Part shown: piece after piece, positions 17,428 to 25,955 of the stretch
Position numbering within the stretch: the first letter of the stretch is position 1
Layout of the letters: every line of letters starts with the position of its first letter
Assembly (NCBI GenBank): GCA_013112715.1
Contig: JABFGB010000019.1
Coordinates: forward strand, 1 to 64,000
From: Chloroflexota bacterium
GTDB lineage: Bacteria > Chloroflexota > Anaerolineae > Aggregatilineales > J027
DNA: 64,000 nt
Direction of reading: 5' to 3'
Program-made: the position numbers and the translations under genes
Notes under the pieces: model-generated
Database searches by the model: none
What the model saw: the letters and a program-made list of their open reading frames with translations, nothing else
What the model was told of the DNA's origin: nothing

Positions 17428-17979
17428 CTATTCTTGGCTTTTCGCCACCTGATCGGGGGCTTCATCCTCATAACGGGTTGGGCATTTAAGTTGCAGGCTG
17501 TCAGCGTAGAAGATACCGTCTTCTCCCAACTTTCCAGAGAGGATAGCCTGCGCCTCATGCTTTAGCAAGTCTGGTATCTCCCCATTATGATAAACGACTG
17601 TCAATTTGGTGACATTCGGGTCGTTAGCGGCGGTGTACAGCACCTTTGATAAGCCACCCTGTTCTTTGATGGTATCGTTATCGTTCGGGATGTTGCCGAC
17701 GACAAAGGTCAGGGTCTGTGTACTAGAATCAAACTGATAATCGCCAATCACCACACCGGAGATACGGACGTTCTTGCCGATCATATCAGGATCGTTGACC
17801 AATTCATCTACTGTCTTGAAATAGGCCCCGCCAAACAGGGTGCCATAGATGAGGTAGGCGATGATTCCCAATATGCCAAGTCCGCCAATCAGCATATACA
17901 GTTGGCGCTGACCAAAGCGGGAATTTAATTTTGCAGCGAGTTCGGGCGTTTTCTCCCATGTGGGACTGTTGGTTGCCAT
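17428..17979 (-). CDS. ccmE: Heme chaperone CcmE, cysteine (CxxxY) variant
   Basis: A 183-residue protein with an N-terminal membrane anchor (LYMLIGGLGILGIIAYLIYG) and an OB-fold beta barrel (GKNVRISGVVIGDYQFDSS). Classical CcmE binds heme covalently through His in HxxxY. Here the equivalent C-terminal motif is KCPTRY, with Cys166 and Tyr170, a CxxxY variant known from archaea and some other lineages. The signal YHNGEIPDLLKHEAQAILSGK is typical CcmE. The start ATG has AAGGAG eight bases upstream. It lies between a cytochrome c gene and ccmF. Confidence 0.92.
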   Translation of the reverse strand: MATNSPTWEKTPELAAKLNSRFGQRQLYMLIGGLGILGIIAYLIYGTLFGGAYFKTVDELVNDPDMIGKNVRISGVVIGDYQFDSSTQTLTFVVGNIPNDNDTIKEQGGLSKVLYTAANDPNVTKLTVVYHNGEIPDLLKHEAQAILSGKLGEDGIFYADSLQLKCPTRYEDEAPDQVAKSQE

Positions 17980-18030
17980 TAAGATGCTCCTTAGCTACTA
18001 ACCCAACCTTCAATGAATATCTTTAAACCA

Positions 18031-18837
18031 TTATCCAGCGGCCCGGCCTTGACGAACAGCAGCGACATAAACGCCGCCCACCAGACCCACTGCACCAAGA
18101 CCTAACACCATCAACAAAATTGTAACGCCTTGCGGCCCTTCTTCCGCTTCTTCGACCTCAATGGTACGGAGATAGGCGTCCAAATTATCCAACTGCGCAG
18201 GGGTTAGTGGGCCACCTGCATTATCCGCAAAAGCCGCTACAAAGCCATGTCCATCACCCGTCGCTGCGACACGCACCGAATTTTCATCAATCTTGAAGCG
18301 TGGGAAATTCGATTCCCCTCGGCCTTTGGCATCTCGTCCATGACAGCCCAAACAAGAATAGGCATAAACAATCGCGCCTTCGGCTGGGTCGCTGGGACCA
18401 GTATAGGCCGCCGAACCGGGTTCGAGATTGGCTGCGGGTAATTCTGGCGTGTCTGCTTCAGGGGTTTGCCATGTCAGCATATACGCCACGACATCATCTA
18501 TTGGGCCGCTTTGCAAGGGACCACCCGCCTCAACACCATAACCAACCATTTTAACGGGGGTATTCTCATCCGAGTCATAACCCTTAACAATTTGCGCTCG
18601 GACAGTCGCAGGGTCAAATTCGACAATCGAAACAAAACCGGGGGCGCTGCCGATTGCTTCACCTTCGGGACCATGACAGGCGGCACAAAATTCTGCATAC
18701 ACAGCCGACCCACGTAGCGCAGCCAAGTTTTGTTCCCCTTCTTGGGCGTGCGAGATGGGCGTATTCGAAACGACAATCCCGATCAGTATGAAGCCAAAAA
18801 TAATGCAGGCAACGGGTAGGGCTAAACGTTTTGACAC
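18031..18837 (-). CDS. Membrane-anchored diheme cytochrome c
   Basis: About 268 residues. It has a signal peptide (MSKRLALPVACIIFGFILIG, ending SHAQEG), two class I heme domains with FCAACHGPEG and SCLGCHGRDAKG, candidate axial methionines (VKMVGYG in the first domain), and a C-terminal anchor helix (VTILLMVLGLGAVGLVGGVY). The frame is open upstream to 19074, but a GTG at 18837 has GGAGG nine bases upstream and begins the signal peptide, so it is chosen. A TATAAT lies at 18873-18868. Context suggests an electron acceptor of the neighbouring Rieske/cytochrome b complex. The terminator at 18975-19012 separates it from that operon. Confidence 0.87.
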   Translation of the reverse strand: MSKRLALPVACIIFGFILIGIVVSNTPISHAQEGEQNLAALRGSAVYAEFCAACHGPEGEAIGSAPGFVSIVEFDPATVRAQIVKGYDSDENTPVKMVGYGVEAGGPLQSGPIDDVVAYMLTWQTPEADTPELPAANLEPGSAAYTGPSDPAEGAIVYAYSCLGCHGRDAKGRGESNFPRFKIDENSVRVAATGDGHGFVAAFADNAGGPLTPAQLDNLDAYLRTIEVEEAEEGPQGVTILLMVLGLGAVGLVGGVYVAAVRQGRAAG

Positions 18838-18867
18838 TGACTTGTGCCTCCGATCTACATAAGTTTT

Positions 18868-18873
18868 ATTATA
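18868..18873 (-). promoter_or_regulatory. Extended -10 promoter for the diheme cytochrome c / ccm transcript
   Basis: On the minus strand TGG precedes TATAAT (18873-18868). No good -35 is present. Transcription would start about 25 bases before the GTG start at 18837 and supports that start choice. The ccmE-ccmD genes could be read from here. Confidence 0.5.
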
Positions 18874-18974
18874 CCAATCGCTGTAATGAACAGGAAGTAT
18901 AACCACACATTTCCAAATGACAATCGGCTTGATTTTACACAGATTTTGCAAATTTGGTTTCAGAACTTTGCCGT

Positions 18975-19012
18975 AAATAAAAACAGCGTCCCATCGGTTG
19001 TTGGAACGCTGC
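18975..19012 (-). terminator. Terminator after the Rieske-cytochrome b-cytochrome c operon
   Basis: On the minus strand GCAGCGTTCC pairs with GGGACGCTGT (19012-19003 with 18992-18983), with one mismatch, followed by TTTTATTT. It lies 22 bases after the stop of the 544-residue cytochrome c gene and separates it from the diheme cytochrome c and ccm genes. Confidence 0.78.
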
Positions 19013-19033
19013 TTCTGCTTATAAACGAGATGC

Positions 19034-20668
19034 TTATTGGTCTTGGCTTTCCAAATAGGCCACGATATTGGCAAGGGTTTGGAGATCTAAGGTCTTGCCA
19101 AAAGTAGTCGGCATCGCTCCAGCGGTGAAACCATCAGATGAAAACGAATTGGGATATAAAATACTTTGGACGAGATAGTGACGGGCATCTGGGAAGGTCG
19201 CAGGGTCTTGTTGGGAATAACCTTGAGCGCGTGTAAAGACCCCTTGTGGTGCGGGGGCAATCACACTACCAGAGAAGTGGCAACCGGAACAGGCATTTTC
19301 CGTGTAAGCCTGTTGCCCAGCAGTGCTATCCATTACCTCAAGGGCGCTGATTTGAACCACAATATCATCTACCACGCAGCTATCCGGGTTCGATTCAATG
19401 TCGGGGCAAACAGCATCCACCGATGGGCCAGCCGAGGCACTCGGTTCAATCGCTAGTTGATTAATACGGCGTACATCTTGGAGAGTAAATTCGCGGCTCC
19501 AATTCAGCACATAGTCGGTGAGATTTTGAACTTGGTCACGACGCAGTGGGCCACCCGCATCCTGTGACCACGCGACCATTGGGGCAGGCCAATACGCCGC
19601 GCTGACCGGACGACCACTGAGCAGGGTGGTGTAGATCAAGTCTTCCAGCGTGCCGTTCCATTTCAGTTGGGTCATGCGGCTGGGGGCTTCGGGGTCAAAA
19701 TCAATAATGTCTTTGGCATCAATCATCGCTTGCAGGGCATCATCGCGGGCTTTTTCTTGAGCAGAAAGTTGGCTCTGCAATGTATCCAATTGCGATTCGA
19801 TATCGGCGCGGCCTGCATCACCCTCAGGGAGAGCCGCGAGTTGACTTTCCAGTTCAGCGATTTGTACACGCAAGGCCTTGACCTGTTCGTGAGCATCCTT
19901 CAGAGCACGATAACGACCCGTTTTTGCCAATAGGGGAGTACGTTCGTCGTTCAAGGTGCTGTAAGGACTTAACTCGGCTTTCTTAGCATCAATTTGAGTC
20001 TGCAAATCGGTTTGCTGCTGCACGTCGGCGGGGTCAGGGGTTTGTCCGGCACTTTGAGCAGCAGTAATGCGTTCGGTTACAGGGAGCAGTTCCGCTTCGA
20101 GAGCCGAAATTTCATCGCTGCGTTTTTGGACTTCGACCCCAAGCAAACTGGCAGGAATCGCCAATTCTTCTTGAATCCGGCTGTCGAGAGCGGTCAGTTG
20201 GGCATCAAGCGCAGCCCATTGCTCGCTATAGTCGTAGCGCAGGGTTTCATAGAGTTCTTGGCGTTGGGCTTCGACCAGTGCGAGTTGGCTTTCCAGTTCG
20301 GCTTTCTTTTCAGGTTCTTTTTCCGCGTCCACTGCCGCAATCTGGTCATTCAAGGCCGCGATTTGGCGATCATGTTCCGCGAAAAAATTGTAGTTTAGGA
20401 GGAAGGGGTTATTCAGCGCAGGCGCACGACCCGCGATCCCATAACCTTCGTCCCCATGACAAGTCGAGCAGTTATTTTCAAACAGGATTGCGCCTGTTTC
20501 AACCGAACGCCCATTGAAGCGCTCGGTAAATTCAGTCATACGAGCAGGTTCATTAATCGCCGCCCAAGCCAGCAGAATCAGCGTTCCGGTAAAAAACAGG
20601 ATACCGGCAATCACGCGAGACTCAACGGACGGAAATTCCATGAAAGGTTGTTTTTGATTAGTTTCCAT
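19034..20668 (-). CDS. Diheme cytochrome c with a long coiled-coil insertion
   Basis: A 544-residue protein anchored by an N-terminal helix (VIAGILFFTGTLILLAWAA). The first heme motif is ENNCSTCHGDEG near residue 67. About 20 residues later the cytochrome fold is interrupted by about 240 residues of Glu/Gln/Ala/Leu-rich coiled coil (about 95-335). Sequence resembling the rest of a class I cytochrome then resumes (GTLEDLIYTTLLSGRP, PMVAWSQDAGGPLRRDQV). The second heme motif is NACSGCHFSG near 460, with a likely axial Met in TAGAMPTTFG. It is the third gene of the Rieske-cytochrome b operon and is probably the cytochrome c subunit of the complex. The coiled coil is unlike normal subunits. Confidence 0.88.
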   Translation of the reverse strand: METNQKQPFMEFPSVESRVIAGILFFTGTLILLAWAAINEPARMTEFTERFNGRSVETGAILFENNCSTCHGDEGYGIAGRAPALNNPFLLNYNFFAEHDRQIAALNDQIAAVDAEKEPEKKAELESQLALVEAQRQELYETLRYDYSEQWAALDAQLTALDSRIQEELAIPASLLGVEVQKRSDEISALEAELLPVTERITAAQSAGQTPDPADVQQQTDLQTQIDAKKAELSPYSTLNDERTPLLAKTGRYRALKDAHEQVKALRVQIAELESQLAALPEGDAGRADIESQLDTLQSQLSAQEKARDDALQAMIDAKDIIDFDPEAPSRMTQLKWNGTLEDLIYTTLLSGRPVSAAYWPAPMVAWSQDAGGPLRRDQVQNLTDYVLNWSREFTLQDVRRINQLAIEPSASAGPSVDAVCPDIESNPDSCVVDDIVVQISALEVMDSTAGQQAYTENACSGCHFSGSVIAPAPQGVFTRAQGYSQQDPATFPDARHYLVQSILYPNSFSSDGFTAGAMPTTFGKTLDLQTLANIVAYLESQDQ

Positions 20669-20766
20669 TCAATGTTTCCTTCGCCGTACAGCGCGAATGG
20701 TCGTACTGGTTACCAAAATTCGGGAATAGAGCAGGTCAGAACCATCATCCCGACCTGTCACTTTTA

Positions 20767-22557
20767 TCAATGGGCGTGCCACTCAGATTCTTCGTGGATA
20801 TAGACCTGCTTGCCAGAAATGGCGCGAATGGGATTGCCTTCCTCATTCAATAGTAGCTTGGGTTCGTCATCATCATTCATGACGATTTCGCCTTCGTCAT
20901 CCACCTGTGGAACATCCCACGTCATTAGAATATAGAAGCGAACCAAATTGGACTGTGTGAGTGAGATGCTGATGTAACCAACAGCATTGGGCAAGCTATC
21001 GGAGAATTCATCAAACAACAGATGGTGATATTCTTCGATAGCCTTCCACAGTTCAGGATAATTCTCCTTATACAGTTCTTCCAATTGGTCAAGGTTATCT
21101 TCGCGGATAACGATGGCATTGGGGTCACGCGCCAAAACATTGGCGTCCAAATCCACCGGGGTTGTTGAGTTCTTCCACGCATCTACCTCAACCGACCAGA
21201 TCACATTACTGGATTCCGTCGCCGTCAAATTGGCCTGCAATTCATCAAATGGAATGGCGCGAATTTCGCCAACGCCTTCCATCGGAATGAGTTCCTGGGC
21301 CACTTCATCGTTGGCGGCGGTGGATACCCCATAATAGGGTGTTCCCATGTAGGTCAAAATGACCAGCGCCAAGCAGGTCAGCATCCCCAGTGAAAGCGCA
21401 ATACGGCGATGGGCATAACGGCGGCTGGGGGTCAAATCCACATAAGGCAGCACAAACAAGAATCCGAAAATGACGGTAGGCAGCACCACACCCATGATAA
21501 CCTTATCGCCGAGCTTCAACATCCCTTGCAACCATAGGAAGTACCAAGGTGCAGTGGTGTGCAGCGGCGTTACTTGGGGGTCAGCATGATTTTCTAGCGG
21601 GGCATGGAAGAACCACAAGCACAACAGCACCAGAATGAAGCCGCACATCCCAATCCACGCCAATTCGTTCGACATAATGTCAGGAATGTAATAGGTACGG
21701 CGATCCATTGGCACACGCTTGGCCGTGTCCTTGCCGACTTCTTCTTCACGTGGCGGCAGACTATGACCATGCAGCACAACTTTGTAGTAGTGAACACCGA
21801 GGAAAATGGTGGTAATCAGCGGCAAAGCAAACACGTGCAACAGATAAAAACGCAGCAAACCACCTGCCCCAATGTCTGGCGCACCACGCAGTAACAAGTT
21901 GACGTTGGTTCCAACCACTTGAGGCGGGGCAGCTTCGGCCATTGATGTACCAATCGTTACCGCCCAGAAAGCCAATTGGTCCCATGGCAGCAAATAGCCA
22001 GAGAAGCTAAGGAACAAGGTGACCAGTAGCAGCACGACGCCTGTAAACCATGTAAACTGGCGCGGTTTTTTATACGACCCAGTGACAAAGGTGCGGAGCA
22101 TATGCAGCGCTACCACCGTCACCATCCCCTCAGCACCCAAACGATGCAGGTCACGCATCAATTGGCCCAACGGCACGTTGCCGAGGATGTTTTTCATATC
22201 ATTATAGGCCACATCCGGTGATGGGGTGTAAAAAATCATCAGGAAAAGGCCCGTAATAATCTCAAAAGCAAAGAAGAAGGTTGAAAGCCATCCCAACCGG
22301 AAGGTAGGATATAACCCCGTTACGGCAGTGTGATAGTACGAAGGACGCATATGCAGCCAGAACCCATCCGCGTGGGGTGTGAGGCGGGGGTTGGGGCGGC
22401 GTGAGGGTTTATCACCGCGCAGAGCTTCACGAATATCCTGAAGGTTCATCCCAGCAGTGACACGCTCTGTCGTCCGGTCTAGCGTTTCATAAACCGCCTT
22501 ACGGACACCCTTTTCTTTGATGTCGTCCAAGATGGACGGAACAGGCAGTACCGACAT
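20767..22557 (-). CDS. Cytochrome b subunit of a bc-type complex, with C-terminal extension
   Basis: A 596-residue membrane protein. Helix B carries two heme histidines 13 residues apart (LHRLGAEGMVTVVALHMLR). Helix D carries two with 14 between (LLHVFALPLITTIFLGVHYY), the spacing seen in b6/QcrB-type proteins. The Qo-site PEWY region reads APWYFLW. The eight-helix core ends near residue 420. A hydrophilic extension of about 170 residues follows, rich in Asp/Glu and ending EESEWHAH. The protein oxidises quinol with the Rieske protein, whose gene starts 642 bases upstream and ends 46 bases before this one. Confidence 0.92.
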   Translation of the reverse strand: MSVLPVPSILDDIKEKGVRKAVYETLDRTTERVTAGMNLQDIREALRGDKPSRRPNPRLTPHADGFWLHMRPSYYHTAVTGLYPTFRLGWLSTFFFAFEIITGLFLMIFYTPSPDVAYNDMKNILGNVPLGQLMRDLHRLGAEGMVTVVALHMLRTFVTGSYKKPRQFTWFTGVVLLLVTLFLSFSGYLLPWDQLAFWAVTIGTSMAEAAPPQVVGTNVNLLLRGAPDIGAGGLLRFYLLHVFALPLITTIFLGVHYYKVVLHGHSLPPREEEVGKDTAKRVPMDRRTYYIPDIMSNELAWIGMCGFILVLLCLWFFHAPLENHADPQVTPLHTTAPWYFLWLQGMLKLGDKVIMGVVLPTVIFGFLFVLPYVDLTPSRRYAHRRIALSLGMLTCLALVILTYMGTPYYGVSTAANDEVAQELIPMEGVGEIRAIPFDELQANLTATESSNVIWSVEVDAWKNSTTPVDLDANVLARDPNAIVIREDNLDQLEELYKENYPELWKAIEEYHHLLFDEFSDSLPNAVGYISISLTQSNLVRFYILMTWDVPQVDDEGEIVMNDDDEPKLLLNEEGNPIRAISGKQVYIHEESEWHAH

Positions 22558-22602
22558 CAGATTCTCCTCATAAACGAAACAGCACTCATAGCAAAGCTAG
22601 TT

Positions 22603-23199
22603 TTAAACACGACCATCGCGTTTGATGCGCTTCCCAGTATCCACACGGACATTGACGACATTGGTGGGGGACAAACCGGGGATAGGATCACCCGCTTCGT
22701 TGTTGGTCAGTTCACCACTGTTGGTCGTCACCACAATTGGGAAACGGTCAAGGCTACGTGGGGCCGGTCCTTCGATCCATGTCCCATCCGTCGTATATTT
22801 CGACCCATGACAGGGGCATTCAAACCGGAAGTTGGATTGTGCCCACGCATAGAGGCAGCCGAGATGGGTACAGACCGTGTACAGCGCGACCAACCCTTTG
22901 TCGGCATCATTGGACATCCAGAATTTACCCGCCGGATATTTCACGGGTGGGTCGCCGGGTTTGGGAATGCTGGTGACATCAATGATCCCACCGAACTCAC
23001 CAGCCTTGAAGCGCGGCAGAGCAAACCAGACAATAATGCCACCACTGGCAGCAAGCAGGAGCGCCATGCTGGCTCCCCAGACATAGAACATAAACTCTCG
23101 TCGTGTAACGGGAGCAACTTGAACCTGCCCTTGTGAGGGCGTATCAATCTCGGTTTTAGCCGAGGCGGGTGTCGGCCTGATCGCACGAGACGTAGACAT
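22603..23199 (-). CDS. Rieske iron-sulfur protein
   Basis: A 198-residue protein with a cytoplasmic N-terminus, a transmembrane anchor near 36-57 and a Rieske domain. The [2Fe-2S] ligands are in CTHLGC and CPCHGS (two Cys and two His), and a Pro loop GPAPRSLDRFP follows. It shuttles electrons from quinol to cytochrome c in the complex encoded by the next two genes. It is first in the operon. AGGAGG lies just before the ATG and the promoter is at 23381-23408. Confidence 0.95.
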   Translation of the reverse strand: MSTSRAIRPTPASAKTEIDTPSQGQVQVAPVTRREFMFYVWGASMALLLAASGGIIVWFALPRFKAGEFGGIIDVTSIPKPGDPPVKYPAGKFWMSNDADKGLVALYTVCTHLGCLYAWAQSNFRFECPCHGSKYTTDGTWIEGPAPRSLDRFPIVVTTNSGELTNNEAGDPIPGLSPTNVVNVRVDTGKRIKRDGRV

Positions 23200-23579
23200 G
23201 AAACGTATTCCTCCTGAGCCAATGTAGATCAGCCCAACTGCACTTTAGTGATTTACAACCCGATTAATTCAAACAACAACGCCGTGCGGCCCAATACGCC
23301 GTCGTGTCGTGATGCGTAATAAATTCAATTGTCGTGTGTGAATGACAATACATGGGCATTTCGGCCTAAAAATTGATGCGATTATACACCTTGTGATAAA
23401 TTTTGCAAACTCTTTGTAAAATCTCTCATCAACATATTTAAGCCACCACACGACGATTGTGCCGCAAAAAGTTTGTTTTCCCAAATTTCGACGGGATTCG
23501 CATCAAAATTCTGAAACGCATATCCTATAGAATAAGATATGATAGAATGCTTCACTTTTTTAGAGAGGGCATATTTGGC
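23200..23579. other. Intergenic region with long Rieske-operon leader
   Basis: This stretch between divergent genes holds the Rieske operon promoter at 23381-23408 and about 175 bases of minus-strand leader. The leader repeats short TCGTGT/ACACGA-type words near 23302-23336 and contains no open frame worth calling. On the plus side several overlapping AT-rich words (TAAGAT, TATGAT, TAGAAT between 23533 and 23548) could serve as -10 elements for the gene at 23580. None has a clear -35. Confidence 0.5.
23381..23408 (-). promoter_or_regulatory. Promoter of the Rieske-cytochrome b operon
   Basis: On the minus strand TTGCAA (23408-23403) and TATAAT (23386-23381) are 16 bases apart. Transcription from about 23374 gives a leader near 175 bases, unusually long for this window. 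Confidence 0.6.
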
Positions 23580-25058
23580 GTGAAAGCTGCAAATAGCACG
23601 AATTCAAGGTTCGCGGGTTGGATATTACTCATTATTGGGGCCTATATCTTCGCAGTCGCCAGCAGCATTGCCATATATCAGAATTTGACGGCAGGGGCGA
23701 CTGATCTTTATCCCACATGGCAGGGTGGTAAATTATTCTGGGAGGACGGTCTTAGCCCATATGACGATGAAGTGGGCATTCAAAGCCAATTAGCCATCTA
23801 TGACCGTCTGGCAAAAGATGATGAAGATGAGTTTCAATTTGTTTATCCCTTCTACTTAATCGTTTTATTTGGGCCATTGGCACTGCTGGAGTTTCAACTA
23901 GCGGCGGCTATTTTTATGGAATTTTTGCTGCTGTTATTGATTGGGTCATTGGTGCTTCAGCTTGACATATTAGGGTGGCTGCCTAAACCGATCACACTTG
24001 CCTTACTTTTATTGACCGTCATCACCAGCTATTTTTCGGTGCGCGGGCTGCTGTTAGCGCAACCCGCATTTTTGGCGTTCGGGTTTCATATAGCGGCCTA
24101 CTGGGGGATTGCCTATCGCAAAGATGGATTTGCGGGTGTGATGTTAGCTCTTTCGACCATCAAGCCTCAAACGAGTTATATTATCATCCCGCTACTGCTA
24201 CTCTGGGCTTTTCGCAATGACCGCCGTCAATTGGTCACTAGCTTTTTTACAACCTTTATCCTGTTAACCAGTATCTCCTTTATTTTACGGCCTGAGTGGT
24301 TTAGTGAATGGCGAGATCGGGTTTTCAATTATTCCAATTACGCCGAAACCTATCCGGTCGCGCATATTCTGACCCACCCCTTTGACGAAATTCCCGATAT
24401 CGTGAGCTTGATTGCCCAAATAATTTTGTCGGTATTGATCCTCATTCCGGTGGGGCGCTATTGGTACAAAGCGATTGTTAAACAGGATAGCACCAACTTC
24501 TTTTGGGGTGTGATGTTGGCGACCTGTGCTTCTTTATTGATCGCGCCGCGTGTCGCTACCACTTACTATATCGAGTTATATCCCGTGCTGTTTATGGCGG
24601 CCTATCTTTTGGAGAAACGCGGAAGTTACACACTCTTGATTATGGGGACGCTATTTTTCCTCATCGGCTATTGGGCACTGCACATCACCACGCTACCACC
24701 AGTGGATGAAAATGGCGCCGGCAAAGAGGCCCCGATTGTCTATGTGGTATTCCCCGTCCTAATCTATTGGTGGTTATATGCCAAGCCAGAATTATGGCAG
24801 CGAGTAGATATTTTGCAGGCTCGTCCGGGATTACGAGCGAAAGGCCCACGTCGCTTGTTTTCAACTGGCGAGGCACAGGTCATCTATGCCGAACCAGACG
24901 CGGAAAGCGTCGCCGAAACCAAGCCCGCCGCAAAGGTTGAAGAATCAGTAACTAGACCCACTACCGGTGCGACAACATTATCGGAACTGCCCAGCACCAG
25001 CGTTCCATCTGACGAAACACCCAAACCGGATGCTCCATCCGATCCCGTGAAGGAATGA
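23580..25058 (+). CDS. GT87-like multi-spanning membrane protein
   Basis: About 492 residues from the GTG at 23580 (GAGAGGGC upstream). An ATG at 23547 is an alternative. Around ten hydrophobic segments are present. An early loop YPTWQGGKLFWEDGLSPYD with Asp residues after the first helix, and FVYPFYLIVLFGP, resemble the DUF2029/GT87 family of polyprenyl-phosphate-mannose mannosyltransferase-like proteins. Those use lipid-linked sugar donors at the outer face of the membrane. The last 90 residues are a Pro/Glu/Thr-rich soluble tail without a recognised domain. The substrate is unknown. Confidence 0.72.
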   Translation: MKAANSTNSRFAGWILLIIGAYIFAVASSIAIYQNLTAGATDLYPTWQGGKLFWEDGLSPYDDEVGIQSQLAIYDRLAKDDEDEFQFVYPFYLIVLFGPLALLEFQLAAAIFMEFLLLLLIGSLVLQLDILGWLPKPITLALLLLTVITSYFSVRGLLLAQPAFLAFGFHIAAYWGIAYRKDGFAGVMLALSTIKPQTSYIIIPLLLLWAFRNDRRQLVTSFFTTFILLTSISFILRPEWFSEWRDRVFNYSNYAETYPVAHILTHPFDEIPDIVSLIAQIILSVLILIPVGRYWYKAIVKQDSTNFFWGVMLATCASLLIAPRVATTYYIELYPVLFMAAYLLEKRGSYTLLIMGTLFFLIGYWALHITTLPPVDENGAGKEAPIVYVVFPVLIYWWLYAKPELWQRVDILQARPGLRAKGPRRLFSTGEAQVIYAEPDAESVAETKPAAKVEESVTRPTTGATTLSELPSTSVPSDETPKPDAPSDPVKE

Positions 25059-25068
25059 GATTTAAGCC

Positions 25069-25299
25069 ATGACTAAATGGATTCAACATGTGCTCTCAGA
25101 AGATTTCACCATCACCAAGCGCGTGATGGGAATTGCCTGTGCGATAGGAGGTGTCTTAGGGGCAATTGCGATTGTGTTGGCGGATATGCTGCGGGAGGGG
25201 TCAAGTTTTGGGCCATTCCAAAAATTAGCGTTGATGGCTGCAATTGGCGTGGCCCTTATCGGACTGACCCTCATCCCACTAAAGGATAGACCCGCCTAA
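25069..25299 (+). CDS. Small membrane protein, two transmembrane helices
   Basis: A 76-residue protein with two hydrophobic helices (GIACAIGGVLGAIAIVLAD and LALMAAIGVALIGLTLIPL) joined by a short polar loop. It starts ten bases after the GT87-like gene and is probably co-transcribed. No family is recognised. The 3' end overlaps the convergent macro-domain gene by four bases. Codon content and a clean start support a real gene. Confidence 0.6.
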   Translation: MTKWIQHVLSEDFTITKRVMGIACAIGGVLGAIAIVLADMLREGSSFGPFQKLALMAAIGVALIGLTLIPLKDRPA

Positions 25300-25955
25300 A
25301 GATTGGTTTCCGGCGGAATCCGAAACCCATAATCCCCGCCAAAGCGAATTTGCTCTTGACGAAAGGAAGCATAGGGCCAGTCAATCCGATGTGGTGGGAA
25401 ATGAAAATTGCGATAGGCCATTGCCATTTGACGGGCAGCTTCGGGATAGGGCACTTGACCTACCCCTGTTCCAAGTCCCGGACAAGCCACGATCTTAATT
25501 GGCCTATCCGAGACCTGATTGTGCCGTCGCACCGCCAAGAACATCGCCCACATTGCCCTGTAGACATTATCGGTGTGAGTGATTTCCATTGGGACACGCA
25601 TGGTTGGAGTATGAGCTAAAAATGGGTGTTTATCATGACCCGTTTCTACAATGATGGATGTACCCACCGACTGTTCGCCCAGAAATTCTTCCAAAATCTT
25701 GGCTTGTACCCGATCCATCAACTGCCAGCCAAAAAAACGTGAAATCGCCAGATCAACCCCGCCATCCATCAGTCCAAACGAATTGGCGGCGCTGACCATG
25801 CAATCAAATTCCGGCAATTCTTCAAAGTAGCCTTTGACAATTTCGACGTTAGGCAAACCCTCAAAGTGCTTCTGGAACGCATTGCATAACCCCTGATTGG
25901 GATCTATCAGAATGAGCCGGAACTGTTTGGCGGCATCCGTTGGGTTAGTGGTCAT
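25296..25955 (-). CDS. Macro-domain protein (ADP-ribose-binding fold)
   Basis: A 219-residue protein. The macro-domain signatures are VSAANSFGLMDGGVDLAIS near 53-71 (the loop that contacts ADP-ribose) and IVACPGLGTGVGQVPYPEA near 159-177 (the phosphate-binding loop). Macro domains bind or hydrolyse ADP-ribose, its 1''-phosphate or ADP-ribosylated targets. It overlaps the upstream VWA gene by four bases, tying it to the VWA/AAA+ pair. The second half is larger than a minimal macro domain. Confidence 0.85.
   Translation of the reverse strand: MTTNPTDAAKQFRLILIDPNQGLCNAFQKHFEGLPNVEIVKGYFEELPEFDCMVSAANSFGLMDGGVDLAISRFFGWQLMDRVQAKILEEFLGEQSVGTSIIVETGHDKHPFLAHTPTMRVPMEITHTDNVYRAMWAMFLAVRRHNQVSDRPIKIVACPGLGTGVGQVPYPEAARQMAMAYRNFHFPPHRIDWPYASFRQEQIRFGGDYGFRIPPETNL

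Noticed and set aside
18838..19074. 79-residue N-terminal extension of the diheme cytochrome c
   Set aside because: It crosses a terminator and a likely promoter and lacks a signal peptide at its start. The GTG with GGAGG at 18837 is preferred.
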